Shown: positions 7,747 to 22,018, counted from the stretch's first letter. The stretch is 64,000 bases of DNA from Devosia sp. FJ2-5-3 (GCF_029201545.1 NZ_CP104007.1:2390501-2454500), one strand, 5' to 3'. Notes: generated by a model not told the origin, from the letters alone. Translations and numbers: made by a program.

Positions 7747-10700
7747 ATGCGCATAGAACGCCGGTTTACCACTGCCAACGCGGACCGCTACGCTTCGATC
7801 GAGTTCCGCTCCGCGACCAGCGAAATTCGCAATCCCGATGGCTCGGTGGTGTTCAAGCTGGAAGACATTGCTGTGCCTGCTACCTGGTCTCAGGTGGCAA
7901 CAGACATCATTGCGCAGAAGTATTTCCGCAAGGCTGGCGTTCCCCGCGTCCTCAAGAAGGTCGAAGAGAATTCCGTGCCGTCCTGGCTGTGGCGTTCTAT
8001 CCCCGACGAGGATGGACTGGCCAAGCTGCCGGAGAATGAACGCTATGGTTCTGAGATGGACAGCCGCCAGGTCTTTGATCGCCTGGCCGGCACCTGGACC
8101 TATTGGGGCTGGAAGGGCGGCTATTTCGACAGCGAGGAAGACGCGCGCACCTTCTTCGACGAACTCGCCTACATGCTCGCCACCCAGCGCGTTGCCCCCA
8201 ACTCCCCGCAATGGTTCAACACCGGCCTCCACTGGGCCTATGGCATTGACGGCCCCGGCCAGGGGCATTTCTACGTCGACCCGTTCACCCACAAGCTGGT
8301 GCAGTCAAAGAGCTCCTATGAGCATCCCCAGCCGCATGCCTGCTTCATCCAGTCGGTCAATGACGACCTCGTCAATGAAAACGGCATCATGGACCTCTGG
8401 GTGCGCGAAGCGCGCCTCTTCAAATACGGTTCGGGAACGGGCACCAATTTCTCGGCTCTTCGCGGCTCGGGCGAAAAGCTCTCGGGTGGCGGCAAGTCTT
8501 CCGGCCTCATGAGCTTCCTCAAGATCGGCGACCGCGCTGCAGGCGCCATCAAGTCGGGCGGCACCACGCGTCGCGCTGCCAAGATGGTTGTGATCGATAT
8601 CGACCATCCCGATATCGAGGAATACATCAACTGGAAGGTCAAGGAAGAGCAGAAGGTGGCGGCACTCGTCACTGGTTCCAAGGTCGTTTCCAAGCATCTC
8701 AAGGCCATTATGAAGGCCGCCGTGAACTGCGAAGGTTCGGGCGATGACTGCTTCGACGTGGCCAAGAACCCTGCCCTCAAGCGCGAAGTGCGCGCCGCCA
8801 AGAAGGCGCTGGTGCCGGAGAACTACATCTTCCGCGTCATCCAGTTCGCCAGGCAGGGCTATACCGACCTCGAATTCCCCATCTACGACACCGATTGGGA
8901 TAGCGAAGCCTATCTGACCGTTTCCGGCCAGAACTCGAACAATTCCGTTCGCGTCACCGACGCTTTCCTCAACGCCGTCGACAACGATGGCGACTGGAAT
9001 CTGACGGCCCGCCAGAGCGGCAAGACCATCAAGACACTGAAGGCGCGCGACCTCTGGGAACAGATCGGTTACGCCGCCTGGGCCTCCGCCGATCCCGGCA
9101 TCCAGTACCACACCACCATCAATGAGTGGCACACCTCCCCGGCCGCCGGCCCGATCAACGCCTCCAATCCGTGCTCGGAATATATGTTCCTCGATGACAC
9201 GGCCTGCAATCTGGCGTCGGTCAATCTGCTGCCCTACCGCAATGCGGACTCGACCTTCGACACCGCCGCCTATGAGCACACCGTCCGTCTCTGGACCATT
9301 GTGCTCGAAGTCTCGGTGATGATGGCCCAGTTCCCCTCGCGCGCCATTGCCGAACGCTCCTACGAATACCGCACGCTCGGCATTGGCTATGCCAATATCG
9401 GTGGCCTGCTCATGACCTCCGGCATTCCCTATGACTCGGCCGAAGGCCGCGCCATTGCCGGCGCCATCACGGCCATCATGACCGGCGTGTCCTATGCCAC
9501 CTCGGCCGAAATGGCCAAGGAGCTCGGCCCCTTCAAGGATTACAAGCGCAACTCCAAGCACATGCTGCGCGTCATTCGCAACCATCGCAACGCCGCCCAC
9601 GGCAACAGCGATGGCTATGAAGGTCTCTCGATCAAGCCGGTCGCTCTCGACCACGCCAATATCAAGGATGCGGCCCTCAGCGAGCGCGCCAAGCTGGCCT
9701 GGGACAATGCCCTCGCCCTCGGCGAACAGCATGGCTATCGTAACGCTCAGGTTTCCGTTATCGCGCCCACCGGCACGATCGGCCTCGTCATGGACTGCGA
9801 CACCACCGGCATCGAGCCCGATTTTGCTCTGGTGAAGTTCAAGAAGCTGGCCGGCGGCGGCTATTTCAAGATCATCAACCGCGCCGTGCCCCCGGCCCTG
9901 CGCACCCTTGGCTATTCCGAAGACCAGATCGCCGAGATGGAGGCCTATGCGGTCGGTCACGGCAATCTCAACCAGGCTCCCGGCATCAATCCGGCGACGC
10001 TGCGGACCAAGGGCTTTACCGATGACAAGATCGAAGCGCTGAACGCTGCGACGGCTTCCGCCTTCGATATCAAGTTCATCTTCAACCAGTGGACACTGGG
10101 CGCCGATTTCCTCAAGAGCCTCGGCGTCACCGATGAGCAGCTCAACGATTTCTCCTTTGACCTTCTGTCCTTCCTCGGCTTTGCCAAGAAGGATATCGAG
10201 GCTGCCAATATCCACGTCTGCGGTGCCATGACGCTTGAAGGCGCGCCGTTCCTCAAGCAAGAACACTTGCCCGTGTTCGATTGCGCCACCCCATGCGGCA
10301 AGATCGGCAAGCGCTATCTCTCGGTTGAATCGCACATCCTGATGATGGCGGCTGCCCAGCCCTTCATCTCCGGCGCGATCTCCAAGACGATCAACATGCC
10401 CAACGATGCGACCGTCGAGGACGCCAAGAACGCCTATATGCTGTCGTGGCGCCTGGCCCTCAAGGCCAACGCGCTCTATCGCGATGGCTCCAAGCTTTCC
10501 CAGCCGCTGAACTCATCGGTTCTGGCCGCCGCCGACGACGAAGAGGACGAAGACGCCCTCGAGAACGTCATCTCCATGACCGCTGACGCGCGCGTCCCGG
10601 CGATCGCCGAAAAGATCGTCGAGCGCATCATCGAGCGCGAAGTGGAAATCCGCACCCGCGAAAAAATGCCGGATCGTCGTAAGGGCTATACCCAGAAGGC

Positions 10701-11463
10701 CGTCGTTGGCGGTCATAAGGTCTATGTCCACACCGGCGAATATGCCGATGGCCGCCTGGGCGAAATCTTCATCGACATGCACAAGGAAGGCGCGGCCTTC
10801 CGCGCCATGATGAACAATTTTGCCATCGCCATCTCGATCGGCCTGCAATATGGCGTACCGCTGGATGAATATGTGGAGGCCTTCACCTTCACGCGCTTCG
10901 AGCCGGCCGGCATGGTCATGGGCAATGACCGGATCAAGAACGCGACCTCGATCCTCGACTATGTGTTCCGTGAACTTGCGGTCTCCTACCTCGACCGCGA
11001 TGACCTGGCCCACGTCAATCCCGACAGCCCGACTTCGCTCGGCAAGGGCGTTGCCGAAGACCAGGGTGCGCGCAATGCGCCTCCGACGGCCCCGGTGCCC
11101 GCAGAGCGCTTTGTCTCCCGCGGCATGACGCGCGGCAAGACGGCCAATGCATCCCTGATGCTTGTTCCGACTGCCGAAGCCAGCCGCTACGCCCCGACCA
11201 CGTCGACCGGGACATCCACTGTGACGTCGATGCGCAGCGCCACGGCCCTCAAGATCGAACCAAGCCCGACCGCCCTCAACGTTGCCGAGCTCTCGCCCAT
11301 CCCGGCTCCACCGCCGTCGAAAGACACCGGCCTCCTCCGCGCCGAAGCTCAGATGAAGGGCTACACCGGCGACCAGTGCACCGAATGTCACAACTTCACG
11401 ATGGTGCGAAACGGCACCTGCCTGAAGTGCGATACGTGCGGAACCACCACCGGGTGTAGTTGA
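7747..11463 (+). CDS. nrdJ: Vitamin B12-dependent (class II) ribonucleotide reductase
   Basis: Reduces ribonucleotides to deoxyribonucleotides with an adenosylcobalamin-generated thiyl radical, so it works with or without oxygen. The 1238-residue length is typical of alphaproteobacterial NrdJ. Visible blocks include [19 protein letters not shown], the active-site [45 protein letters not shown], and the [20 protein letters not shown] loop. The C-terminal tail [22 protein letters not shown] has the zinc-ribbon-like cysteines that shuttle electrons from thioredoxin. No nrdAB is visible. A thioredoxin gene follows about 480 bp later. Confidence 0.97.
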   Translation: MRIERRFTTANADRYASIEFRSATSEIRNPDGSVVFKLEDIAVPATWSQVATDIIAQKYFRKAGVPRVLKKVEENSVPSWLWRSIPDEDGLAKLPENERYGSEMDSRQVFDRLAGTWTYWGWKGGYFDSEEDARTFFDELAYMLATQRVAPNSPQWFNTGLHWAYGIDGPGQGHFYVDPFTHKLVQSKSSYEHPQPHACFIQSVNDDLVNENGIMDLWVREARLFKYGSGTGTNFSALRGSGEKLSGGGKSSGLMSFLKIGDRAAGAIKSGGTTRRAAKMVVIDIDHPDIEEYINWKVKEEQKVAALVTGSKVVSKHLKAIMKAAVNCEGSGDDCFDVAKNPALKREVRAAKKALVPENYIFRVIQFARQGYTDLEFPIYDTDWDSEAYLTVSGQNSNNSVRVTDAFLNAVDNDGDWNLTARQSGKTIKTLKARDLWEQIGYAAWASADPGIQYHTTINEWHTSPAAGPINASNPCSEYMFLDDTACNLASVNLLPYRNADSTFDTAAYEHTVRLWTIVLEVSVMMAQFPSRAIAERSYEYRTLGIGYANIGGLLMTSGIPYDSAEGRAIAGAITAIMTGVSYATSAEMAKELGPFKDYKRNSKHMLRVIRNHRNAAHGNSDGYEGLSIKPVALDHANIKDAALSERAKLAWDNALALGEQHGYRNAQVSVIAPTGTIGLVMDCDTTGIEPDFALVKFKKLAGGGYFKIINRAVPPALRTLGYSEDQIAEMEAYAVGHGNLNQAPGINPATLRTKGFTDDKIEALNAATASAFDIKFIFNQWTLGADFLKSLGVTDEQLNDFSFDLLSFLGFAKKDIEAANIHVCGAMTLEGAPFLKQEHLPVFDCATPCGKIGKRYLSVESHILMMAAAQPFISGAISKTINMPNDATVEDAKNAYMLSWRLALKANALYRDGSKLSQPLNSSVLAAADDEEDEDALENVISMTADARVPAIAEKIVERIIEREVEIRTREKMPDRRKGYTQKAVVGGHKVYVHTGEYADGRLGEIFIDMHKEGAAFRAMMNNFAIAISIGLQYGVPLDEYVEAFTFTRFEPAGMVMGNDRIKNATSILDYVFRELAVSYLDRDDLAHVNPDSPTSLGKGVAEDQGARNAPPTAPVPAERFVSRGMTRGKTANASLMLVPTAEASRYAPTTSTGTSTVTSMRSATALKIEPSPTALNVAELSPIPAPPPSKDTGLLRAEAQMKGYTGDQCTECHNFTMVRNGTCLKCDTCGTTTGCS

Positions 11464-11625
11464 GCAGGAAGCAATTGGTTGGTGATGCGCCGCCCCCCAA
11501 TGGTCTGGGATTAATCCTGAGAGGCGTGGAATTATCTGCGGGATATGTTTGGCATTGAAAATGGAAGGCCCGGGAAACTGGGCTTTTCTACATCTGATGA
11601 GAACCCAAACCAGTTCGCTTGCTCG

Positions 11626-11702
11626 CGGTCAGTAGCTCAGCTGGATATAGCAAGAACCTTCAAAGCCGTCGGTCGGGGGTTCGAGTCCCTCCGGGATCAC
11701 CA
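11626..11702 (+). pseudogene. Degenerate tRNA-Arg-like gene remnant (possible att scar)
   Basis: Seventy-seven bases are laid out like a tRNA: TAGCTCAGCTGGATA D-arm, CTTCAAA anticodon loop, GGGGG-TTCGAGT-CCCTC T-arm, and CGGGATC-A-CCA 3' end. The 5' acceptor strand CGGTCAG does not pair with the 3' strand. Three of five anticodon-stem pairs fail (AGAAC against GCCGT), and one D-stem pair is lost. The loop would read UCA, probably derived from UCU. The T-arm to CCA half is intact while the 5' half has decayed, as expected where an element integrated at a tRNA 3' end. It sits exactly where housekeeping DNA gives way to accessory DNA. Confidence 0.5.
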
Positions 11703-11725
11703 GGTTTTCTTGTTGAATTTGTTAG

Positions 11726-11944
11726 CTGTTAGCACTGTATCGTCGCACAGCCGCAAATACCCCGCGCAACGTCAACTGGTCGGCATCCAGCAAATGGGTG
11801 CATGCTGCCAAGATTGGGTTCGAGAAATACTTCCTGCAGAAGGTCCGCTCTGGAACAGCTGAACCTTTTTATGAGAAGCTCGCGCTGCAGGTGCTTGGCA
11901 TCGACAAGCTCCGAGCCTTCAATCAGGACCAGCCCCCTAGATGA
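11726..11944 (+). pseudogene. 3' remnant of an unidentified gene, no start codon
   Basis: An open frame of 72 codons begins just after a TAG at 11723 and ends in TGA overlapping the trxC start. It has no ATG or GTG start. The last 50 residues read like real protein (KIGFEKYFLQKVRSG, FYEKLALQVLGIDKLRAFNQ) with ordinary codon use. It abuts the tRNA remnant, which fits a gene tail stranded at a rearrangement junction. I do not recognise the family. Confidence 0.3.
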
Positions 11945-12366
11945 CACACATGGTCTGTTTGAATTGCAGCGCGACCAACAGGATCCCGGACGGCCGCGCA
12001 CTCTCGTCCGCCAAGTGCGGCAGATGCGGCCAGCGTCTTTTTACCGGTCAACCGGCGGATGTGTCCGCTGCAATACTCGAAAAGCACATCGCGAAATCCG
12101 ACATCCCGGTCCTGGTGGATGTATGGGCGCCGTGGTGCGGACCATGCAAAGTCATGGGTCCGCAATTCGAGGCAGCCGCTAAACTGGCCGAACCCAGATT
12201 TCGCTTCGTCAAGCTCAACTCTGACGACAATCAGGCGCTTTCCCGGCTGGGCATCCGGGGCATTCCTACCATGATCATGTTCAGGCACGGCAAGGAGGTC
12301 GCCCGGGTCTCAGGCGCAATGAGCATCACCGACATTCTTGGATGGGCAGCTGAAATGGCGTCCTAG
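11941..12366 (+). CDS. trxC: Thioredoxin 2 with N-terminal zinc ribbon
   Basis: Cytosolic disulfide reductase of 141 residues. The N-terminal extension has two CxxC pairs (CLNC near 6-9 and CGRC near 27-30) that bind zinc in TrxC proteins. The thioredoxin fold follows, with active site WCGPC at residues 65-69 and the cis-Pro loop GIRGIPTMIMF. Unlike TrxA, TrxC is often induced by oxidative stress. The start overlaps the stop of the upstream remnant. It is the first intact gene of the accessory region and may help re-reduce NrdJ, though that is only inference from proximity. Confidence 0.93.
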   Translation: MTHMVCLNCSATNRIPDGRALSSAKCGRCGQRLFTGQPADVSAAILEKHIAKSDIPVLVDVWAPWCGPCKVMGPQFEAAAKLAEPRFRFVKLNSDDNQALSRLGIRGIPTMIMFRHGKEVARVSGAMSITDILGWAAEMAS

Positions 12367-12664
12367 CGAATGCGCGGATGCGACGTCACCAATTGCATGA
12401 AGGCGATGGAGCCCCATGGGCCGGCCACATGCTCCAGCACACCCGCCAACTACAGCGTCCCAGCATAGCGGCCTTGGGCTGATCTGTGGTCGAGCCAAAT
12501 TAGTCATGATCCATGTGATTGTGCAACTGATGTGATCCAACACGGACACCGGCCCGTAAAATCTCCGTAAGCGCCCTGGGCGTAGAACCCGAAACAAATG
12601 CGCGTTGCTTATGCAATTTGTTCGTTCGGGTACAGGTCGCGTGTTTCCGTAGGAGTTCCCTGCA
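12367..12664. other. Intergenic region with imperfect inverted repeat before the chemoreceptor gene
   Basis: No gene is supported. At 12587-12631 ACCCGAAACAAAT pairs with ATTTGT-TCG-TTCGGGT (13 bp with a 3-nt bulge). It could be a hairpin in the leader of the following gene or an operator. Confidence 0.35.
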
Positions 12665-14401
12665 GTGGGATTTTTTAGGCTGAACCGTGGACAGACGGAA
12701 CGTGCAACGTTGGAGGCCCTGTCCCGCTCTTTGGCGCTGATTGAGTTTGACCTTGAAGGCAATGTGCTCACCGCGAACAGCAATTTCCTTGAAACGATGG
12801 GGTACGAACTCCCCGAAATCGCTGGCAAACATCACGGCATGTTCGTTGAGCCGTCACACGTAGCGACGCCGGAATATCAGGCTTTCTGGAATAACCTGCG
12901 GCAAGGTGTGTTTGACAGAGGGGAGTACAAACGGATCGGGAAAGACGGCAGGCAGGTCTGGATCGAGGCCTCCTACAATCCCGTATTTGATGAGTCAGGT
13001 AAGCCCATAAAAATTGTCAAGCTTGCCAGCGATGTGACCGCGAGGAAGGTCCAGGACGCGGAATACAGAGGGCAAATAGCATCCATCTCGAAATCCCAAG
13101 CAATGATCGAGTTCGATCTGGACGGCACTGTTATTACAGCGAACAGCAGATTTTGTGAGGCGTTCGGGTATGCGCTTTCCGAAATCAAAGGCCGCCATCA
13201 CCGCATCTTTGTACCCGAGGACGTTTCCAGCACCCAGCAATATCGAGACTTCTGGGCCTTGCTTAATCGCGGCGAATTTCAAGCCGCTGAGTACAAGCGC
13301 CTTGGGAAGGACGGAAGAGAAATATGGATTCAGGCCACCTATACGCCTATTTTCGACACGAATGGCAAAGTCTACAAGATCGTCAAATATGCCACTGACA
13401 TCACATCCCGAAAGGCGGTGGTGAGTATCCTAGGCGGATCTCTTAAACTGCTGGCCAAGGGTGATCTCACAGCGCGCTTGGACACCGAATTTGCGGGCGA
13501 ATTTGAAGAGCTTCGACTTGCCTTCAATGACACTGTCAATAAGTTGACAGGGATTGTCGGGAAGCTCCTCGTAACATCGACGTCTCTGAAGACCGCAACG
13601 GGCGAGATCCTGTCAGGTTCTGATGACCTGTCTGACCGGACAACGAAGCAGGCCACGGCCATCGAGCAGATCAGCACCACGCTTGAGCAGTTGGCAGGGA
13701 CGGTAAGGGAAAACGCCGCCCGCACAAGTGTAGCCAGCCAGCAATCCCGAAGCTTGTCAGTCGCCGGCGATCAAACTGTCGCGGTCATGCTCAAGGCCAA
13801 CGAGGCTATGGACCACATTTCCGCTTCATCATCGAAGATATCCGACATCATTGAACTGATCGATGACATCGCCTTTCAGACCAATCTGCTGGCACTCAAT
13901 GCTTCGGTGGAAGCAGCTCGGGCTGGCCAGGCGGGTGCGGGATTTGCGGTTGTTGCGGTGGAGGTTCGCCGCCTGGCCCAGTCGGCGGCTGCCGCGTCAT
14001 CACAGGTGAAAACTCTGATCGAAAAATCCACGAACGAGGTAAATACAGGTCTTGAACTCGTTGCCTCTGCGGCTGCCAAGCTTGAGAACATGGTGGCAAC
14101 AGTTCGCCAAAACGCCGTCTTGATCGCTGATGTGGCGGAAGCAACTCACAGCCAAGCCCGCTCCATTGGAGACGTCAGCACCGTCATGACCCAGATGGAG
14201 GAAATCACCCGACAAAACGCATCGTTAGTCCAACAGATTAACGCCAATATCGGGCAGACGATGAGGCAAGCCGAGGAGCTGGACGAGATCGTCGATATAT
14301 TTGAAGTTGATCCAGCGACGCCTCGGGCTGCTGGGATCGAATCCAGGAAAAATCAGGCGGAAAAAATCATCCAACTCACGCCTCGGACTAGACATAGCTA
14401 A
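12665..14401 (+). CDS. Soluble PAS-PAS methyl-accepting chemotaxis protein
   Basis: Cytoplasmic chemoreceptor of 578 residues with no membrane segment. It has two tandem PAS domains (about 15-135 and 137-257), each with a GYxLPEI/GYALSEI helix and a following KYATDIT-type PAC end. A short HAMP-like segment follows (GGSLKLLAKGDLTARL, about 262-305), then the MA signalling domain, whose hairpin tip reads IAFQTNLLALNASVEAARAG. Paired PAS domains of this type often bind haem or flavin for oxygen or redox sensing; no ligand residue can be assigned here. The GTG start at 12665 follows AGGAG by about 10 nt. Confidence 0.92.
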   Translation: MGFFRLNRGQTERATLEALSRSLALIEFDLEGNVLTANSNFLETMGYELPEIAGKHHGMFVEPSHVATPEYQAFWNNLRQGVFDRGEYKRIGKDGRQVWIEASYNPVFDESGKPIKIVKLASDVTARKVQDAEYRGQIASISKSQAMIEFDLDGTVITANSRFCEAFGYALSEIKGRHHRIFVPEDVSSTQQYRDFWALLNRGEFQAAEYKRLGKDGREIWIQATYTPIFDTNGKVYKIVKYATDITSRKAVVSILGGSLKLLAKGDLTARLDTEFAGEFEELRLAFNDTVNKLTGIVGKLLVTSTSLKTATGEILSGSDDLSDRTTKQATAIEQISTTLEQLAGTVRENAARTSVASQQSRSLSVAGDQTVAVMLKANEAMDHISASSSKISDIIELIDDIAFQTNLLALNASVEAARAGQAGAGFAVVAVEVRRLAQSAAAASSQVKTLIEKSTNEVNTGLELVASAAAKLENMVATVRQNAVLIADVAEATHSQARSIGDVSTVMTQMEEITRQNASLVQQINANIGQTMRQAEELDEIVDIFEVDPATPRAAGIESRKNQAEKIIQLTPRTRHS

Positions 14402-14656
14402 ATCTCATGTATTTTCGGATGGGCAGCAGACGCGCCAGTGAAGCGCCCTGCCCTCAACGCTTTGCCCCGGTCCAGAAACTGGCGGGCGCGGCGGGAAACA
14501 TCGAAGATTGCGTCGAGCCGGTGTGAGCGCCGTCTTGTCCGAGCTGTTGCACCCAGAGCGACCGGCGACCGTTCAACCGCACCGAGTTCGCCGTGCCGGT
14601 GCGGCGAACTCGAACCGTTTGAGCACTGCCTCCGACATCGGCTCGATCGAGGCACG
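14402..14656. other. Intergenic region with strong hairpin
   Basis: No credible gene. Bases 14583-14612 form a perfect 11-bp stem (CGAGTTCGCCG / CGGCGAACTCG) with an 8-nt loop and no T-run. It lies between the convergent chemoreceptor gene and a small exported-protein gene and may act as a bidirectional transcription barrier. Confidence 0.4.
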
Positions 14657-15049
14657 CTAGTGGATATAGAGGTCCACCGTCTGGTCAGCGTTTTGCACCA
14701 TCAGGACTATCCGATCCGGATCCAGGCCGTTGTCTTCGAACCACTTGGCGGCAGCACTGTTTTCTTTGATAGCGGCGCGCAACCTGGTGACGGCACCACT
14801 TTCATCGATGGCGCTGCACATTTTCTCAAATTCATCCGGATCCAAGACATCCGCAGTGGAATATACGGTCACCTTCGTTGCGGCGAGGAAATCATCGACT
14901 TGCTTTTGATCGAATGAGTTGATGCGGCAGGTCAGGTCATCGACTTGCACGTCCGGCTTGCCGCCTTTCACATATTCCGGAATAGCAAACGCGGGTGGCG
15001 AGATAGCTGCGCACGCCAAGACAATTGCAAACACTGATGTAAACTTCAT
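14657..15049 (-). CDS. Small exported protein of unknown function
   Basis: A 130-residue protein with a clear signal peptide (MKFTSVFAIVLACAAISPP, cleavage after AFA) and an acidic mature domain with two cysteines. The ATG at 15049 is chosen because GGAG lies 7 nt upstream and the signal peptide starts there; an earlier in-frame start has no support. A perfect TTGAC-N4-GTCAA dyad is centred 96 bp upstream, at a distance that fits a class II FNR-type promoter for this gene. I do not recognise the family. The mature part mentions no metal-binding motif. Confidence 0.7.
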   Translation of the reverse strand: MKFTSVFAIVLACAAISPPAFAIPEYVKGGKPDVQVDDLTCRINSFDQKQVDDFLAATKVTVYSTADVLDPDEFEKMCSAIDESGAVTRLRAAIKENSAAAKWFEDNGLDPDRIVLMVQNADQTVDLYIH

Positions 15050-15138
15050 AACAAAGCTCCATGGTCTGACTGATCGGTCGTGGGCCTGTTCAGGTCTTGG
15101 CTCACAACTCAATGCTAGCAGGTGCGGGTCATCCAGCT

Positions 15139-15152
15139 TTGACGGCGGTCAA
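15139..15152. promoter_or_regulatory. FNR/FixK-type dyad TTGAC-GGCG-GTCAA
   Basis: Perfect TTGAC-N4-GTCAA palindrome, extended by one T/A pair on each side. It lies in the gap between the small exported-protein gene (minus) and the copper ATPase gene (plus). It is one of five such sites in the window. Confidence 0.7.
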
Positions 15153-15309
15153 AATCGCCGCAGATCGAGAAATCTCAAAGTTCTGTTCGGGTGCCGATTG
15201 ATGGTGCACCAAGCCAAGTCCATACGAGCTGCTGTCAAGATCGAGTGGCCCGGGGCTGACGTCCACAGTGCGATCGCCTGTTGGTCGGTTGCGCAAGTTA
15301 AGGGGTTGA

Positions 15310-15328
15310 CCTTGCCATGGTGGCAAGG
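15310..15328 (+). promoter_or_regulatory. CueR/HmrR-type operator in the copper ATPase promoter
   Basis: CCTTGCCA, TGG, TGGCAAGG form a perfect 8-3-8 dyad. The preceding TTGACC hexamer (15306-15311) overlaps its left edge, giving the long 19-bp spacer characteristic of MerR-family promoters. This is the arrangement of the E. coli copA promoter. No cueR/hmrR gene is visible in the window. Confidence 0.75.
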
Positions 15329-15363
15329 CGCACACTTGACGGACAATGTCGGAGGATAGTGAT

Positions 15364-17727
15364 GTGAGCGGGACCACGAATGCGTCTGATCACCATCATG
15401 ATCACCATACCAATCATCAGCATGGCTCAACTCGCCAGCGGGTGAACGATCCGGTCTGTGGAATGTTGGTCGACCCGGCAACCGCCAAGTTCAGCGCCGA
15501 GCACGCGGGTGTCACGTACTACTTCTGTTCCGCCGGGTGCCACGATAAATTCGTGGCGGCCCCCGGCTCGTACCCTGCCACAGCGGAGCCGCCGCCGCCT
15601 GCCCCGCTTCCCGGCACTATATACACCTGTCCGATGCATCCTCAAAGCCGACAGGACCATCCCGGCAATTGCCCGATATGCGGCATGACGCTGGAGCCAG
15701 AGATGCCGACCGCCGAGACCGGCCCAAGCGCCGAATATCTCGACATGACGCGTCGTTTCTGGATCGGCACTACCCTGGCGGTGCCGGTGTTCCTGCTCGA
15801 GATGGGCAGCCATCTCTTTGACCTTCATGGCTTTATATCGCCCCAGAACTTGAACTGGGTGCAGTTGGCTCTGGCAACCCCCGTCGTGCTCCGGGCCGGT
15901 TGGCCGTTCTTCGAGCGGGGCTTCAGCTCGGTGGTCAACCGTAGCCTCAACATGTTCACCCTCATCGCCATGGGCATTGGGGTGGCATGGCTTTATTCCG
16001 TCATCGCTACCGTCCTGCCGGATATTTTCCCGTCCGACATGCGGGGAATGGGCGGCGCAGTGCCCGTCTATTTCGAAGCGGCCGCCGTAATCACCGCCTT
16101 GGCCCTGCTCGGTCAGGTGCTGGAACAGCGGGCCCGCGAACAGACATCGGGGGCCATCAAGGCATTGCTGGATCTCGCCCCCAAGACCGCGCGGCGAATT
16201 GGAGCCGACGGGTCCGATGAGGAAGTCGGCATTGAAATGATCGGGGTTGGCGATCGCCTGCGTGTCAGGCCCGGCGAAAAAGTGCCCGTCGACGGGAAGG
16301 TGATCGAGGGCCGCAGTGCGCTCGACGAATCCATGGTCACCGGCGAATCCATGCCCGTCACCAAGCAGGTCGGCGATCGATTGATCGGTGGCACGATCAA
16401 CCAGTCCGGCGGGCTGGTCATGGAGGCGGAGCAGATTGGACAGGATACCTTGCTCTCGAGGATCGTCCAGATGGTTGCCGCAGCCCAGCGCTCACGAGCG
16501 CCGATCCAGAAGCTCGCCGACCAGGTGTCCGGCTGGTTCGTACCGCTGGTAATAGGCATTGCCATCGCCGCCTTCATCGCATGGGGCATCTGGGGGCCCG
16601 AGCCGCGCTTGGCTTACGGGCTGGTTGCCGCAGTCTCCGTGCTGATCATTGCCTGCCCGTGTGCTCTGGGCCTGGCGACGCCGATGTCGATCATGGTCGG
16701 CGTCGGCAAGGGGGCTACGCTGGGTCTGCTGATCAAGAATGCGGAGGCATTGGAACGGCTTGAGAAGGTCGATACTTTGGTCGTCGACAAAACAGGCACG
16801 CTCACCGAAGGCAAGCCGGCCGTCACGGCTATCGTTCCTGCACAATATGGTGGCGAGGATAACCTGCTGCGGCTTGCGGCCAGCCTCGAACGGGCGAGCG
16901 AGCACCCTCTTGGTCTCGCCATCGTCAACGCGGCCAAGGAACGCGGCTTGACCCTCTCCAGTCCGACGGATGTGGACTCGCCTGTCGGCAAGGGCCTGAC
17001 TGGCACAGTGGACGGCCAATTGCTGCATATCGGCAGTGCCGAATATCTCAGGTCTCAGGGGGTCGACACGGACGCCTTGATGGTTCGCGCCAATGCGCTT
17101 CGCGCCGGTGGCGAAACGGCGATCCTGGTGAGTGTCGACGAACGCCTCGCCGGAGTAATCGGCATTTCCGACCCGATCCGCAAGACAACGCCGGCTGCCC
17201 TCGCCGAGCTGGCACAACAGGGCATCAAGGTCGTGATGATGACGGGCGATAATAAGGTGACGGCCGACGCCGTGGCCCGCAAGGTGGGGATCGCCGCCGT
17301 TGAGGCCGACGTCCTGCCGGAGCAGAAGAGCGCCGTCGTCAACCACCTCCGCGAACAAGGCGGCATCGTTGCCATGGCCGGCGACGGCGTCAACGACGCC
17401 CCAGCCCTCGCCGCGGCAGATGTCGGCATTGCCATGGGGACCGGCACCGATGTCGCCATTCAGAGCGCCGGGGTCACTCTGCTCAATGGCGACCTTATGG
17501 GCATCGTCAAGGCCCGCGCCCTGTCGCGAGCCACAATGAGCAATATCCGCCAGAACCTGTTCTTTGCCTTCGCCTATAATGTGGCGGGCGTGCCGGTGGC
17601 GGCAGGGCTACTCTATCCCTTTTTCGGGCTGACCCTGTCACCTGCTATCGCGGCAGCAGCCATGGCACTGTCCTCGGTCAGCGTCCTTGGCAATTCGCTC
17701 AGGCTGCGCAAACTCAGGATCGACTAA
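15364..17727 (+). CDS. copA: Copper/silver-translocating P1B-type ATPase
   Basis: Exports Cu(I)/Ag(I) from the cytosol with ATP. About 787 residues. A His-rich N-terminus ([12 protein letters not shown]) leads to a YHS-like domain ([23 protein letters not shown]), then a CPMHPQ...[10 protein letters not shown] metal-binding domain. Eight TM helices follow, with CPC at 431-433, TGES in the actuator, DKTGTLTEG (phospho-Asp 475), HP in SEHPLG and [10 protein letters not shown]. The GTG at 15364 is preferred to ATG 15346 because GGAGG lies 8 nt before it. A CueR-type operator is upstream. ackA follows after 115 bp. Confidence 0.95.
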   Translation: MSGTTNASDHHHDHHTNHQHGSTRQRVNDPVCGMLVDPATAKFSAEHAGVTYYFCSAGCHDKFVAAPGSYPATAEPPPPAPLPGTIYTCPMHPQSRQDHPGNCPICGMTLEPEMPTAETGPSAEYLDMTRRFWIGTTLAVPVFLLEMGSHLFDLHGFISPQNLNWVQLALATPVVLRAGWPFFERGFSSVVNRSLNMFTLIAMGIGVAWLYSVIATVLPDIFPSDMRGMGGAVPVYFEAAAVITALALLGQVLEQRAREQTSGAIKALLDLAPKTARRIGADGSDEEVGIEMIGVGDRLRVRPGEKVPVDGKVIEGRSALDESMVTGESMPVTKQVGDRLIGGTINQSGGLVMEAEQIGQDTLLSRIVQMVAAAQRSRAPIQKLADQVSGWFVPLVIGIAIAAFIAWGIWGPEPRLAYGLVAAVSVLIIACPCALGLATPMSIMVGVGKGATLGLLIKNAEALERLEKVDTLVVDKTGTLTEGKPAVTAIVPAQYGGEDNLLRLAASLERASEHPLGLAIVNAAKERGLTLSSPTDVDSPVGKGLTGTVDGQLLHIGSAEYLRSQGVDTDALMVRANALRAGGETAILVSVDERLAGVIGISDPIRKTTPAALAELAQQGIKVVMMTGDNKVTADAVARKVGIAAVEADVLPEQKSAVVNHLREQGGIVAMAGDGVNDAPALAAADVGIAMGTGTDVAIQSAGVTLLNGDLMGIVKARALSRATMSNIRQNLFFAFAYNVAGVPVAAGLLYPFFGLTLSPAIAAAAMALSSVSVLGNSLRLRKLRID

Positions 17728-17833
17728 GGAGCCGACGTTCCGCATAGTCCTTGTGACCACGGCGCTGGATACAAAGTGCTGTTGGGAGCACCTTACAGTA
17801 CCCAGCTGCATTTGATTTGCAGCGCGAGGATAG

Positions 17834-21417
<3,584 letters not shown>

Positions 21418-21551
21418 CTTCCAACCCGTGATAGTTTTCTCGGATCGACGCGCGCCCATCTTGCCGCCTAATTTTGGGCGGAAGATCCTGAAACGACATG
21501 ATGATGGCGCGGGGCCACCAGAAGAGGCCCCTCGGGTTTAGAGACCTCTGA

Positions 21552-21573
21552 CAACTTCTTGGGGAGGAAGTTG
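21552..21573. promoter_or_regulatory. Inverted repeat upstream of the 21.6-22.5 kb genes
   Basis: CAACTTC, 8 nt, GAAGTTG: perfect 7-bp arms, 38 bp before the next start codon. It is either an operator or a leader hairpin. Confidence 0.3.
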
Positions 21574-21610
21574 CAAATTGCGTACTCCGGCATCAAGGAG
21601 TGTGGAGAGT

Positions 21611-21991
21611 ATGGTCAGAACCGCTTCTGCGACCACTGGCAGAGCCCGACTTCTTGCCATCGTAATCGTGATGGCGGCTGTGACCATCAGCTTGACACTG
21701 CATCATGGTGTCATGGCAAACTCTCCTGCAGAACACGACCATTCGATTGCGCACCTGCTCCAGCCTGCCGGCGAGCCGGTCTGCCTCGTGAATTGTCACG
21801 ATCGATCCCATTCAATGCCTGTCTGCTGCGGCATGGGGCTTTGCCAATCCGGTTTGCCCGTCGGGCCGCAGCCAGTGCACGCGCCACCGTCTTTGGGCTC
21901 CACCGATTTCTATTATTGCGCACTGTCCCCGAGGCATAGTTCCAGTCGTATCGATCGCCCACCGAAGAACCCGGTTCGAGATGCAGTTTGA
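21611..21991 (+). CDS. Hypothetical membrane-anchored Cys/His-rich protein
   Basis: A 126-residue protein with one N-terminal hydrophobic segment (LLAIVIVMAAVTISLTL), then a His/Cys-rich stretch (HHGVMANSPAEHDHSIAH, VCLVNCHDRSH, MPVCCGMGLC). The Met, Cys and His content suggests thiophilic metal handling, in keeping with the nearby copper ATPase and DUF305 protein. The ATG at 21611 is chosen because GGAGAG lies 2-7 nt upstream. It is followed after 27 bp by the DUF305 gene. The family is not recognised; the metal role is inferred. Confidence 0.55.
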   Translation: MVRTASATTGRARLLAIVIVMAAVTISLTLHHGVMANSPAEHDHSIAHLLQPAGEPVCLVNCHDRSHSMPVCCGMGLCQSGLPVGPQPVHAPPSLGSTDFYYCALSPRHSSSRIDRPPKNPVRDAV

Positions 21992-22018
21992 AGCCAACTC
22001 GTACCAAGGAGTTCGAAT

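Noticed and set aside
8305-10335. 676-codon open frame opposite nrdJ
   Set aside because: Shadow of a highly conserved gene; composition and lack of start signals argue against coding.
11626-11702. Functional tRNA gene
   Set aside because: Acceptor stem and anticodon stem do not pair, so it is treated as a remnant.
14398-14655. 85-codon minus frame after the chemoreceptor gene
   Set aside because: Arg/Ser-rich, overlaps a strong hairpin, no ribosome site.
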